Positions 50,534-59,861 of a stretch of 64,000 bases of DNA are shown here, piece by piece. The notes under the pieces were generated by a model. That model did not search any database. It was not told where the DNA came from and saw nothing but the letters and a program-made list of their open reading frames with translations. The stretch spans positions 43,924 to 107,923 of the forward strand of contig CALWLI010000018.1 of the NCBI GenBank assembly GCA_944381485.1, written 5' to 3'. A program made the position numbers and the translations under genes. The DNA is from an uncultured Lachnospiraceae bacterium. GTDB taxonomy: Bacteria > Bacillota > Clostridia > Lachnospirales > Lachnospiraceae. Every line of letters starts with the position of its first letter. The stretch's first letter is position 1.

Positions 50534-51791
50534 TGTTTATAAACTCGCTCTTGGTCTTTGAATACATTATCCTCTGAGAGCCATAAAGGCCTGTATAGCC
50601 GGAAAATGCAAATGATACTGCAATAACCACCGAGTAAAAAGGCATTGCCGCCGTGCTCATCATCTCAAGGGATATTATAAGTGTGGACACAGGGCAGTTA
50701 GTCACTCCCACAAAGAGTCCGGCCATTCCGCATGCGGCGCAAAGCTCAGGGGAAAATCCCACAAGTCTTCCGAAGGTACAGCCCAGAGCTGCACCTATGC
50801 AGAAAGTAGGTACTATCTCTCCTCCCTTAAATTTTCCTCCAAGAGCTATAGCTGTGAAAATTATCTTCAGTATAAAGGCCTCATAGGGCACATTTCCCTC
50901 AAACGACCTCTCTATTATTCCTATGCTTGTGCCTTCATAGAGGTCTGTGCCTGTTAAAAGTGTCAGGATAATGAATATAGCTGAAGCCGCAAGTATGCGC
51001 AGATAATAGTTTTCCTTAAAAATTTTATTGTAAAGCTCATTTGCCTTTCTCATTACAGCGCAGAAAAACACAGCCGTAATAGCGCAGCATATTCCCAAAA
51101 GTATTATCATTGCCATGGATCTCAGGCTCAGCTTGGGGACAGTATTAAGCATAAACATCTCAAAATCCGTTCCCAGGGCTTCAGAGATACCGTAGCCTAT
51201 GAAGGCCGAAAATACACAGGGCACCAGTGCTGAAAAATACATTATTCCAACTGATATCACTTCTATGGCAAATACTGCAGCAGCTATAGGTGTTCCGAAC
51301 ACCGCCGCAAAGAGGGCTGAGGTTCCGGCCATAACAGCCACTCTCCTGTCCTTTTCATCAAAGTGAAAGGCCTTTCCCAGTATTGAGCCTATTCCTCCTC
51401 CCATCTGCAGGGCGGCACCTTCTCTTCCCACAGAGGCTCCCACAAGATGTGAAAGTACCGTGGATACAAACATCAGTGGTATTATTGGCCTGTCAATGGC
51501 ACTGTCGCCCCTTACAGCCTCCAGAACCAGATTCGTGCCCTTGTTGCCACGCTGATTAAATATCCCATGTATAAATACGATCATAAGGCCGGCCAAAGGC
51601 ATCAAGAAAAGGAGCCACGGATTTCGGACCCTGACCTCAGTCGCCTTGACCACCGCAAGGGAAAAGCAGGCCCCCGTCACTCCTCCGAAGATGCCTGCCG
51701 CTAAAGAAAAAATACTCCATTTGATAAAATATTTGAGATTTCCTCGGCTTTCATTGAGAAAGCCTTTTATTTCATTTAGAAAGTTTTTCAT
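50469..51791 (-). CDS. ClC family anion channel/antiporter, possibly fluoride type
   Basis: A 440-residue ClC protein with ten or more membrane helices. It has the gating-glutamate motif GREGA and GKFKGGEIVPTFCIGAALG. The first selectivity segment, GSGIP in chloride-type ClC, reads KGTNLVLE, with the NL(V/I) pattern seen in fluoride/proton ClC-F antiporters; this subtype is my inference. No fluoride riboswitch is seen. It starts 14 bases after ftsY and is probably co-transcribed with it. The C-terminal tail is polar and overlaps the LysR regulator 2 gene on the opposite strand. Confidence 0.85.
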   Translation of the reverse strand: MKNFLNEIKGFLNESRGNLKYFIKWSIFSLAAGIFGGVTGACFSLAVVKATEVRVRNPWLLFLMPLAGLMIVFIHGIFNQRGNKGTNLVLEAVRGDSAIDRPIIPLMFVSTVLSHLVGASVGREGAALQMGGGIGSILGKAFHFDEKDRRVAVMAGTSALFAAVFGTPIAAAVFAIEVISVGIMYFSALVPCVFSAFIGYGISEALGTDFEMFMLNTVPKLSLRSMAMIILLGICCAITAVFFCAVMRKANELYNKIFKENYYLRILAASAIFIILTLLTGTDLYEGTSIGIIERSFEGNVPYEAFILKIIFTAIALGGKFKGGEIVPTFCIGAALGCTFGRLVGFSPELCAACGMAGLFVGVTNCPVSTLIISLEMMSTAAMPFYSVVIAVSFAFSGYTGLYGSQRIMYSKTKSEFINITVAGGNQERKNPCSDSRSNQ

Positions 51792-51805
51792 AAATTCTGT
51801 CCCGC

Positions 51806-52744
51806 TTAAAAGTCTTGATTGTTTTCTTCCTTGACATCAAACAAGGCATTGACAAATTCATCCGGGTCAAACCTCTGAAGGTCATCTATCTTTTCGCCCA
51901 CTCCGATATACTTTACAGGGATGGCAAGCTCTGATGATATGGCCACAGCTATTCCTCCCTTTGCCGTTCCGTCCATCTTTGTGAGTATTATTCCATCCAC
52001 GTCACAGGCCGCCATGAACTCCTTGGCCTGGTTCAGTGCATTTTGCCCTGTGGTGCCGTCAAGAACAAGAAGTATCTCCTTATGTGCCTCCGGCCACTCC
52101 TTGTCGGTTATCCTTCTTATCTTGGCGAGCTCATCCATCAGATTCTTCTTGTTGTGGAGCCTCCCCGCCGTGTCGCATATCAAAATATCAGCATCTCGGT
52201 TCTTGCAGGCGGCAATGGCGTCATATACCACTGATGCAGGGTCTGAACCCTCATTTTGAGCTATCATTTCTATATCATTTCTCTTTGCCCACTCACTGAG
52301 CTGATCTATGGCCGCTGCCCTGAAGGTGTCAGCTGCCGCAAGTATGACCTTCTTGCCGTCCGCCTTAAGATTTGAGGCAAGCTTTCCTATTGAGGTGGTC
52401 TTTCCTACTCCGTTTACGCCTATAACAAGCACTATGGACTTCTCATTTTCAAAATCATAGGCATGCTCATCAGGCTGCATCTGCGCCTTAATGCTCTCTA
52501 TGAGAAGCTTCCTGCACTCCGAGGGCTCTTTTATATGGCGCTCCTTGATCTTTTCCTTAAGGTCCTCAATTATCTTGTCGGTCGTCCTTATTCCCAGATC
52601 CCCCATTATAAGTATCTCTTCCAGCTCCTCGTAGAAATCATCGTCTATAGCTGAAAAGGATCCGAATATGCTGTCTATACCGTGAACTATATTGTCTCTG
52701 GTCTTTGTGAGACCCCTTGTAAGTTTCTCAAAAAAACCTGCCAT
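51806..52744 (-). CDS. ftsY: Signal recognition particle receptor FtsY
   Basis: The SRP receptor GTPase. The 312-residue product is the short Firmicute form with an NG domain: G1 GVNGVGKTTS, DTAGRLHNK, TKMDGTAKGG. In most Firmicutes ylxM and ffh follow at once; here clc and the metabolic island intervene. It follows smc by 35 bases. Confidence 0.97.
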   Translation of the reverse strand: MAGFFEKLTRGLTKTRDNIVHGIDSIFGSFSAIDDDFYEELEEILIMGDLGIRTTDKIIEDLKEKIKERHIKEPSECRKLLIESIKAQMQPDEHAYDFENEKSIVLVIGVNGVGKTTSIGKLASNLKADGKKVILAAADTFRAAAIDQLSEWAKRNDIEMIAQNEGSDPASVVYDAIAACKNRDADILICDTAGRLHNKKNLMDELAKIRRITDKEWPEAHKEILLVLDGTTGQNALNQAKEFMAACDVDGIILTKMDGTAKGGIAVAISSELAIPVKYIGVGEKIDDLQRFDPDEFVNALFDVKEENNQDF

Positions 52745-52779
52745 AATTTAACCTCTCTTTCAGTTGCATTTTTAACTTA

Positions 52780-55700
52780 TCAATTGTCGAGCTTGTCCGC
52801 CACAAGATCAACTGACACAAGGGCTGTTACACCCTTTTCCTGCATGGTAACGCCATACAGCCTGTCCGCAGCTTCCATAGTTCCTCTTCTGTGGGTGATT
52901 ATGATAAACTGGGTATTCTGAGTCAATCTGTGAAGATATCCTGCAAATCTTCCCACATTTGAATCGTCCAGCGCCGCCTCAATCTCATCCAGAAGACAAA
53001 AGGGTGATGGTTTAAGATTCTGAATGGCAAAGAGCAAGGCTATAGCCGTGAGGGCCTTCTCTCCGCCTGAAAGCTGCATCATGTTTTGAAGCTTCTTTCC
53101 GGGTGGCTGTGCAATTATTGCTATTCCCGCCGAAAGGATATCCTCATCCTCCTCCTTAACAAGCTCAAGCTCACCCTTACCGCCCCCAAAGAGTTCCTTA
53201 AACACCTTGTCAAACTCATTTCTTATGAGAGAGAATTTCTCCTCAAACTGCCTCTTCATGCCTTTTTCAAGTTCATCTATAACAGTAGTGATCTCCTTTT
53301 CCGACTCAATGAGATCATCATGCTGGGTCTTCATAAACTCATAGCGCTCACTTATCTCCCTGTAATCCTCCACAGCCTGAAGGTTGACGGGGCCAAGCGA
53401 TCTGATGGCTGATTTCAACTCTGCCACATGTTTCTTTATGGAGGCTTTTTCTCCTATGTCCTCACGGTAAAAGTCTCTCGCCTCGCTTCCTGTAAGCTCA
53501 TACTCGCTCCAAATATATTCCTTTGCGGTCTCTGTCTCCTCCTGAAGCTTTTCCTCTCTGCTCCTTAATCTCATGAGCTCTTTTTCCATACCGAGTATGT
53601 CGTTTGAGAGCTTGTCCCTGCTGTCAAAAAACTCCTTCCTTGCGGAGGTCTTTTCCTCCCTCTCAAGTTTCTTTTCAGCTATTTTTTCCCTGAGCTCCTC
53701 CATGCCTTTCCGAGCATTTTCTATGTCCGATTGAATCCTGAGAATATATTCTTTTTTCTCCTTTATGCCTTCTTTACAGTCGCTTCGTTTTATGAGGAGT
53801 TCTTCACGCTCCTCCCTGATCCTTGTAAGCTCCGACTCAAGCCTTTCTATGTTCTCGGATATAAAGCCTGTTTTCTGACTGAGCTCCGAGTATTGCAGCT
53901 GCATATCGGATATTATTCCCAAGGATATGGTATTTTTCTCAATGGAAATATCGTTGAGCTGAGCCTTCAGTCTGTCGATCTCCTCAGACTTTGCATCAAG
54001 CTCCTTTTCCTTTTTTACGATCTGCTCGTTAAGGCTGTCCACCTGCCTTAATATCTTTTCTATCTCGGCAGTCAGCTCGTCTATCTCCCTCTGTCTGCCC
54101 ATGAGGTTTGAGCTGTTTTTGTAGGCTCCTCCGCTTATGGCACCTCCCGGGTTTAAAAGCTCGCCGTCAAGGGTCACTATCTTGAGACTGTGTCTGTACT
54201 TTCTCGCTATCTTTATTGCGTTATCAATATTATCCACCACCAAAGTCCTGCTTAAAAGGTAGCTGTTAAGGCTTCTGTACTCCTCTGATACATCAGTGAG
54301 GTCTGATGCCCTGCCTATAACCCCCCTCTCCTTTAAAGCATCCTCATATTCTGAAGAGCTTCTCGACTTTATCGCGTCCAGGGGAAGGAAGGTGGCGCGG
54401 CCGAACCTGTTCTTTTTCAGGTATTCAACCAGTATTTTCGCCGTCTCCTCCGAATCCGTGACTATGTTTTGCAGAGTTCCACCTAAAGCCGTCTCTATTG
54501 CTGTCTCATATTCCTTTTCAGTCTTTATAAGATCAGCCACCACGCCTCTTATTCCATGGACCCTGTCTCTTGTTTCCATGACCTTTTTTACAGACTGGCC
54601 GTAGCCCTCATAGCGCTCGGCGATATTGCGCAGGGATTCCAGCTTTGTGCTGCTCCTGTGGTAATCCTGCTGTCTGTCATTTATTGCCCTGTTAAGTCTC
54701 TTTACCTCCTCAGATAGAGCATTATACTCACTGACAGATCTGTTGAGCCAGGAGTTTACTCTCTCTTCACGCTCCTTGATCTCAACAAGCTCATTCTGTT
54801 TTGATTTTATTCCCGAGAGCCATGCAGGCCCCATAAAATCTTCTTCGTCGTCGCTGTCCTCTTCCTCTAAGGCCATATCCCCGCCCTCATCTGAGAGATA
54901 AGGATCACTGATATCGATGATAGCGCTGATACGTTCTCTGAGTGAATCTGTCTTTTCCCGAAGCTTTAAAAGCTCATTTGAGCTCACTCCCTCGATTGAA
55001 AATTCCGCCCCGCTCTCACTCTGTCTTTTTGTCACCTGCTCCAGCTGCTCCGACAGAGCGCTCAGGTTTTTGAAATACTCTGCAGCCGTCTTCTCCTTTG
55101 CTTCCTGCTCCTTTGAAAGCGCTGTAAGTCTGTCGCTGAAATATGCAGCCGAGTTTTCCTCCGCCTTTATCTGCTCTTCGGATATGCTTATCTGTGAGCC
55201 GAGGCCGTTGATATAGCCCTCCCCTCGGGTGAGCTCATCCTTGTGTTCGTTTATATCTCTCTCAAGGGCCAGTATCTGTGCATCTGTCTTCTCGTAGCCC
55301 TCTCGCAGTTCCTCCAATGAGCCCTTTGCGTCCGCCAAGGCTGCCTCTGTTATCTCCTCTGAAGATCTCAGAGCCTTAAGCTCGGACATAAGCTCATCGT
55401 TTTCTCTCACAAAGAGATTCAAGTCATAGAGCTTTTGTTCATCTCTAAGCTTCAGGTACTCCCTTGCACTCTCGGCCTGCTTTTTAAGAGGGCCTACCTG
55501 CCTCTCCAACTCCGAGAGTATGTCACTTATCCTTATAAGATTGGCTCTCTCGCTCTCCAGCTTTTTTTCGGCTATGGCCTTTCTTCTCTTGAATTTGACT
55601 ATACCTGCCGCCTCATCAAAGAGATAGCGCCTCTCCTCGGGTTTGCCGTTGAGTATGGCATCTATCTGGCCCTGGCCTATTATGGAGTAACCCTCTTTTC

Positions 55701-56100
55701 CTATACCTGTATCATAGAAGAGCTCATTGATATCCTTTAATCTGCACTGAGTCTTGTTTATCATATACTCAGATTCACCTGAGCGATACAGCCTTCTTGA
55801 TACTGTGACCTCATTAAAATCCACCGGCAGAACTCTGTCTGAATTATCCAAGGTGATTGCCACATAGGCGTAGCTCTGGGGCTTTCTTAGCTCCGTACCC
55901 GAAAAGATCACATCCTGCATTGAGCCGCCTCTCAGCTGCTTTACCTTCTGTTCTCCCAAAACCCATCTCACAGCATCGGCTATATTCGATTTTCCGCTTC
56001 CGTTGGGCCCGACTATTCCTGTGACACCCTCGTTGAACTCAAGCAAGGCCTTGTTGGCAAAGGATTTGAATCCCTGAATTTCAATACTTTTAAGATACAT
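52780..56100 (-). CDS. smc: Chromosome segregation protein SMC
   Basis: SMC ATPase that compacts and segregates chromosomes. The N-terminal Walker A is GPNGSGKSN (about residues 32-40). The hinge lies around residues 500-650 (GIRGVVADLI to NPGGAISGGAY) between two long coiled coils. The C-terminal signature LSGGEKALTAIALLF and Walker B CLLDEIEAALDD are present. At 1106 residues it is a little shorter than the usual ~1180. A strongly acidic, non-coiled stretch (about residues 397-425, EEEDSDDEEDF) interrupts the first coiled coil. Confidence 0.95.
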   Translation of the reverse strand: MYLKSIEIQGFKSFANKALLEFNEGVTGIVGPNGSGKSNIADAVRWVLGEQKVKQLRGGSMQDVIFSGTELRKPQSYAYVAITLDNSDRVLPVDFNEVTVSRRLYRSGESEYMINKTQCRLKDINELFYDTGIGKEGYSIIGQGQIDAILNGKPEERRYLFDEAAGIVKFKRRKAIAEKKLESERANLIRISDILSELERQVGPLKKQAESAREYLKLRDEQKLYDLNLFVRENDELMSELKALRSSEEITEAALADAKGSLEELREGYEKTDAQILALERDINEHKDELTRGEGYINGLGSQISISEEQIKAEENSAAYFSDRLTALSKEQEAKEKTAAEYFKNLSALSEQLEQVTKRQSESGAEFSIEGVSSNELLKLREKTDSLRERISAIIDISDPYLSDEGGDMALEEEDSDDEEDFMGPAWLSGIKSKQNELVEIKEREERVNSWLNRSVSEYNALSEEVKRLNRAINDRQQDYHRSSTKLESLRNIAERYEGYGQSVKKVMETRDRVHGIRGVVADLIKTEKEYETAIETALGGTLQNIVTDSEETAKILVEYLKKNRFGRATFLPLDAIKSRSSSEYEDALKERGVIGRASDLTDVSEEYRSLNSYLLSRTLVVDNIDNAIKIARKYRHSLKIVTLDGELLNPGGAISGGAYKNSSNLMGRQREIDELTAEIEKILRQVDSLNEQIVKKEKELDAKSEEIDRLKAQLNDISIEKNTISLGIISDMQLQYSELSQKTGFISENIERLESELTRIREEREELLIKRSDCKEGIKEKKEYILRIQSDIENARKGMEELREKIAEKKLEREEKTSARKEFFDSRDKLSNDILGMEKELMRLRSREEKLQEETETAKEYIWSEYELTGSEARDFYREDIGEKASIKKHVAELKSAIRSLGPVNLQAVEDYREISERYEFMKTQHDDLIESEKEITTVIDELEKGMKRQFEEKFSLIRNEFDKVFKELFGGGKGELELVKEEDEDILSAGIAIIAQPPGKKLQNMMQLSGGEKALTAIALLFAIQNLKPSPFCLLDEIEAALDDSNVGRFAGYLHRLTQNTQFIIITHRRGTMEAADRLYGVTMQEKGVTALVSVDLVADKLDN

Positions 56101-56104
56101 CTTA

Positions 56105-56797
56105 CTAACAGCTTTCCGCCTTTAATTTTTTCAGTGCTCCCAGAGCAGCCTGCTGCTCCGCATTCTTTTTTGAATGGCCTGTGCCCTCGGCTATGGCCTT
56201 GTCATTTATAAAAACTCTGCTTTTAAATATCTTGTTGTGCTGAGGCCCGGCAAAGTCCTCGGTCTCGTATCGGAGTTTCATATTGTCCTTCTGCTGTATA
56301 TACTGCTGCAAAGCAGTCTTTCCGTCTTTCAAAAGCACCAGCTCATCTATATCAGAAACTATGTGCTCGTGAATGAAGCGCCTTGCGCTTTCCAGGCCTC
56401 CGTCCAGATATATGGCCCCTATAAGAGCCTCAAAGGCGTCAGACAGTATGGAGGGCTTTTCTCTGCCTCCGCACATATCCTCACCTTTTCCCAAATAAAG
56501 GTAATCCCCCAGGGAAATGTCCCTTGCGCAGACATTCAGCGCTGCTTCAAAAACCAGCGAAGAGCGTTTTTTTGTAAGCTCTCCCTCCGGCTCATGGGGA
56601 TATTTTTTGTACAGAAAATCCGAGATGACCAGCTCCAAAACAGCATCACCCAAAAACTCAAGTCTCTCGTTGCTGGCCTCCTTCTTCCACTGCATCTCCC
56701 CCTGATAGGAGGAATGTATCATTGCATGTCTTAAAAGATTAAGGTCTTTAAATCTGTAGTCTATGTCCTTCTCCAGCGCTGTCAAATTATTGTTCAT
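56105..56797 (-). CDS. rnc: Ribonuclease III
   Basis: Cleaves double-stranded RNA, including rRNA precursors. The 230-residue protein has the signature ERLEFLGDAVLELVIS (about residues 43-58) with catalytic Asp/Glu, a second acidic site (DAFEALIGAIYLDGG), and a C-terminal dsRNA-binding domain (GTGHSKKNAEQQAA). It overlaps plsX by 11 bases, leaving no room for the acpP gene often found here. Confidence 0.96.
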   Translation of the reverse strand: MNNNLTALEKDIDYRFKDLNLLRHAMIHSSYQGEMQWKKEASNERLEFLGDAVLELVISDFLYKKYPHEPEGELTKKRSSLVFEAALNVCARDISLGDYLYLGKGEDMCGGREKPSILSDAFEALIGAIYLDGGLESARRFIHEHIVSDIDELVLLKDGKTALQQYIQQKDNMKLRYETEDFAGPQHNKIFKSRVFINDKAIAEGTGHSKKNAEQQAALGALKKLKAESC

Positions 56798-57836
56798 CTT
56801 TTTGCTCCTGCCTTACATCGGTGTCAAGGCAGAGCTTGTCCGCCTCAAGCATTTCACTTATCTTGTCATTTATCCCAAGCTTTACAAAGCTTTCACACTG
56901 CAATATGGCTGTGGATATCTCAGAAGCCGTTGAATTGCCATGGCATTTCACCACTAATCCCCGGCAACCCAAAAGAGGCGCTCCTCCGTACTCAGAGGCG
57001 TCAAAGGCCTTTAATGCCTCCTTCAGTGCGGGCTTTATAAGAAGTGCTCCGATCTTTGAGCGAGTGTCCTTCATAAGCCCTGATTTAACTATATGTAAAA
57101 AGGTCGAGCCCAGTCCTTCATAGAACTTAAGAATCACGTTTCCGGTAAAGGCGTCGCAGACTATAACATCGGCGGAGTCACCCTTTGGTATCTCTCTGGC
57201 CTCTATGTAGCCTCCGAAATTAAGATTTTTAAGCTTTTTAATGAGAGGAAGGGTCTCCTTTAACAGGGCATTGCCCTTCTCCTCCTCAAGTCCAATGTTT
57301 ACAAGCTTAACAACAGGATCCTTTACCTTGCAGACATGTTCCATGTATACAGATCCCATCCTTGCAAACTGGAGGAGCCACTCGGGCCTTGCGTCCACAT
57401 TTGCTCCCGCGTCAATAAGAAGGCTCACACCTTTTTCTGTGGGTATAAGCGTGGCTAAGGGTGGCCTGTCCACACCCTTTATCCTTCCGACTATAAGCTG
57501 TCCGCCGGCAAGTATAGCTCCCGAGGAGCCGGCAGATACAAAGGCGTCCGCCTGCCCCTCTTTTATGAGCTTCATTCCCTTAACTATAGAGGAATCCTTC
57601 TTTTTCTTAATAGCCATTACCGGGGACTCGTCGAGGCTTATGACCTCCTTTGCATCCAATATGGATATCCTGTCCTTGTCACATTCCCCATAGGCCTCTT
57701 CACTTTCTATGACCTCCTTGGGGCCTGCTAATATTATGCTTACCTCAGAGCTTTCTTTGAGAGCCTTAGCCGCTCCCTTTATAACTTCTTTAGGGCTGTT
57801 GTCGCCGCCCATGGCATCCAATACAACTTTGATCAT
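56787..57836 (-). CDS. plsX: Phosphate acyltransferase PlsX
   Basis: PlsX makes acyl-phosphate from acyl-ACP for phospholipid synthesis. The 349-residue product begins MIKVVLDAMGGDNSPKEVIK and has SAGSSGAILAGG, both typical. An 18-codon upstream extension (MRFHRQK...) is not part of the family and is rejected, although the ribosome binding site before the chosen ATG is weak (AGGA). A promoter lies about 60 bases upstream. Confidence 0.94.
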   Translation of the reverse strand: MIKVVLDAMGGDNSPKEVIKGAAKALKESSEVSIILAGPKEVIESEEAYGECDKDRISILDAKEVISLDESPVMAIKKKKDSSIVKGMKLIKEGQADAFVSAGSSGAILAGGQLIVGRIKGVDRPPLATLIPTEKGVSLLIDAGANVDARPEWLLQFARMGSVYMEHVCKVKDPVVKLVNIGLEEEKGNALLKETLPLIKKLKNLNFGGYIEAREIPKGDSADVIVCDAFTGNVILKFYEGLGSTFLHIVKSGLMKDTRSKIGALLIKPALKEALKAFDASEYGGAPLLGCRGLVVKCHGNSTASEISTAILQCESFVKLGINDKISEMLEADKLCLDTDVRQEQKDEQ

Positions 57837-57895
57837 GATCCTGTCCTGTTTCTTTTTTTTAAATATTAACTTTTGTCTATGAAACCTCAACCTAT

Positions 57896-57924
57896 AATAT
57901 AATAGAGTCAGCCCTATAAATCAA
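57896..57924 (-). promoter_or_regulatory. Promoter for plsX-rnc-smc-ftsY
   Basis: TTGATT (57919-57924) and TATATT (57896-57901) are 17 bases apart on the minus strand. It allows expression without read-through from rpmF, which is normally upstream. Confidence 0.6.
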
Positions 57925-58038
57925 GTTTTACTTCCCGGGTCAAAGTCGATTTTCTCCCTCAGAGCTTTTATTTTCATTTTCTGAAATTTAATATTAAGTA
58001 TTGATTTTTAGCTTCATAATGTGTAAATTATAATATAT

Positions 58039-58109
58039 GCAGATATGGTGCATCGGTAACACGTTAGCTTCCCAAGCTGAAGAGGCGGGTTCGACTCCCG
58101 TTATCTGCT
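58039..58109 (+). tRNA. tRNA-Gly (CCC anticodon)
   Basis: The acceptor stem GCAGATA pairs with TATCTGC. The anticodon arm TTAGC-TTCCCAA-GCTGA gives anticodon CCC, and the T arm has GGGTTCGACTCCC. CCA is not encoded. A TATAAT box lies five bases upstream, and a strong terminator follows. It is a single-gene unit on the opposite strand from the flanking operons. Confidence 0.95.
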
Positions 58110-58118
58110 TTTTCACAG

Positions 58119-58151
58119 AAATAAGCGGGAATTATTTCCCGCTTATTTTTG
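58119..58151 (+). terminator. Terminator after tRNA-Gly
   Basis: AATAAGCGGGAA and TTCCCGCTTATT pair perfectly around a four-base loop, followed by TTTG. Confidence 0.85.
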
Positions 58152-58196
58152 TTTGTGCATCCCGTAGCCGGGATCTGATTCTTTTTTTACGAGAGA

Positions 58197-58433
58197 TCAA
58201 AACATTATCTCGCTCATCTCTTCAAATTCAATATTTTTTGCCTTGAGAAACTCGGAAAGCTCCTCTCCTGTCCCCGGCTCAGAGCACCAGGCAAGGCCGC
58301 AGCCCGCCGAAAGCTGTCTGGGCACAGGTATCATCCTTCCCTGAATATTCTCTGCCATACATGCCTTTTCGCAGGCAATGGCATCAGCTGTAGTGTGAAA
58401 TGTCGTGATAAGCCTTAACTTTTTTTCTCTCAT
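58197..58433 (-). CDS. DUF3343 protein (putative Se/S carrier-like)
   Basis: A 78-residue protein of the DUF3343 family, recognised by PVPRQLSAGCGLAWC with two cysteines in the CGxxxC arrangement. These small proteins often occur beside TusA-like and YedE genes and are thought to handle activated sulfur or selenium. An AAGGTG site precedes the ATG. It is the last gene of the yedE operon. Confidence 0.85.
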   Translation of the reverse strand: MREKKLRLITTFHTTADAIACEKACMAENIQGRMIPVPRQLSAGCGLAWCSEPGTGEELSEFLKAKNIEFEEMSEIMF

Positions 58434-58457
58434 TGATGTACACCTTATACCTTAAAT

Positions 58458-58667
58458 TTACTTTTTGATTATGACCTCAAATTCCGAGCCCAAAGCATGG
58501 ACCTCTGAAGTCTTACCCTGAGATGCGGCATATTTTTCCACATTCTTATAGCAGTGAGGCTCTGATACCAGAACTCTGATGTCCTCATCGCCATGGGATT
58601 TAAGAGCCTCTGCAGTCATCATCACAGGCTCCGGGCATGAAAGCCCTCTTGCGTCAACTTCATACAT
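58458..58667 (-). CDS. TusA/SirA-like sulfurtransferase-type protein
   Basis: A 69-residue TusA-fold protein with the CPxP motif (LSCPEPVMM, Cys11) that carries persulfide or perselenide in this family. It matches the N-terminal TusA-like half of YedF. It is 24 bases upstream of the DUF3343 gene, a pairing typical of selenium metabolism loci. Confidence 0.9.
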   Translation of the reverse strand: MYEVDARGLSCPEPVMMTAEALKSHGDEDIRVLVSEPHCYKNVEKYAASQGKTSEVHALGSEFEVIIKK

Positions 58668-58694
58668 AATAATTTACCTCTTCAAAAATTTCAA

Positions 58695-59819
58695 CTATTT
58701 CCATCCCTCAAGGGAATTAACATTGTCAACATTTACAAGAGTGAGGGGAAGATATACATTTGACTCAAAGCTCTCGCCCTCGTTGAGCATCACGGCCATC
58801 TGAAGGGCAGCCTCGGTATAGCGTGCACTGGAGTAGGACATTGAACCTGTCATCGTGCCCTCTGTTATAGCGGCCTTGGCATCGTCCGTGAAGTCAACAC
58901 CGTATATAAGCACGCCCTCTACACCCTCAGCTCCGAGAGCCTCCACAGCTGCAAGAGCCATTACGTCATTGCAGCAGAATATGCCCTTAAGCTCAGGATA
59001 CTCTGTTATGAGAGCCTTTGTGGCGTCATAGGCCAAGCTTGCATCCCAGTCGCAGTTCTGAACAGCTACAAGCTGATATTTGTCATCAGAGTTTATAGTG
59101 TCGGTAAAGCCCTTTGTGCGTCCTTCACTCTGTCCTGCCCCTGCAAGTCCTGCCAGAACAGCAACCTGTCCTCCGTCAGGAAGTCTCTCCATCATATCCT
59201 CTGCGACAGTCTGTCCCTGCTCCGCAAAGTCAACTGTGATGGTGGCGTCAAGATAGCCTCCCGCCTCCTTCAGAGCTTCTGTATCCACTCCGGGGCCCAG
59301 GTTTATGACCTTTACTCCATTTTCGTTGCACTTGATGATGCCGGGGATAAGGTTTGTTCCGTCTATGGGTGATACTATGATGACATCATAATCCATATCC
59401 GCCATAGTCATAAGTACATCCAGCTGAGATGCGGTATCTCCCTCTGTTGTTCCGGTCTGCACATCTATAGGCACACCCAGCTTTTCTCCTGCAGCCTCAT
59501 AGCAGTCCTTCATATTTACCCAGAAGGGGTTTGTGAGGGAAATGACTACTGCCCCGACTTTTATCTCTCCGAAGTCCTCAGGCATTTTTCCTATTTGATC
59601 CTCCATTGCAGAATCAAAGTCTGCATAAAGCTGCTTTACAGTATCGGAAACAGCCTCCGCCGCCTCCTCTGCAGCCTCAGCGGTCTCAGTCTCCGCCTCT
59701 GTATCAGCCTCTGTCTGCACTGCTTCGGTCTGAGCCTTGGTCTCCTCTGAAGGCGCCGAGCAGGCCACAAGTCCAAGCGTCATAGTCGCGGCCAAAATCA
59801 CAGCCAAAAATTTCTTCAT
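58695..59819 (-). CDS. Ribose-type ABC transporter substrate-binding lipoprotein
   Basis: A 374-residue periplasmic-binding-protein family 1 (RbsB-like) protein. The lipobox GLVAC (Cys20) is followed by an acidic Glu/Thr/Ala linker (about residues 25-60). The sugar-binding-protein core has VIIVSPIDGTNLIPGI, and the hinge region has FCCNDVMALAAVEAL. The class binds sugars, autoinducer-2, nucleosides and similar compounds. It sits between the permease gene and tusA in the yedE operon, which raises the possibility of a seleno- or thio-compound ligand. Confidence 0.9.
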   Translation of the reverse strand: MKKFLAVILAATMTLGLVACSAPSEETKAQTEAVQTEADTEAETETAEAAEEAAEAVSDTVKQLYADFDSAMEDQIGKMPEDFGEIKVGAVVISLTNPFWVNMKDCYEAAGEKLGVPIDVQTGTTEGDTASQLDVLMTMADMDYDVIIVSPIDGTNLIPGIIKCNENGVKVINLGPGVDTEALKEAGGYLDATITVDFAEQGQTVAEDMMERLPDGGQVAVLAGLAGAGQSEGRTKGFTDTINSDDKYQLVAVQNCDWDASLAYDATKALITEYPELKGIFCCNDVMALAAVEALGAEGVEGVLIYGVDFTDDAKAAITEGTMTGSMSYSSARYTEAALQMAVMLNEGESFESNVYLPLTLVNVDNVNSLEGWK

Positions 59820-59861
59820 AAAACTTTCCTCCTTATATTTTTTATCATAAAGCGGGTCTCA

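Noticed and set aside
51745-51805. Fluoride riboswitch upstream of clc
   Set aside because: clc starts 14 bases after ftsY, leaving no room for a riboswitch.
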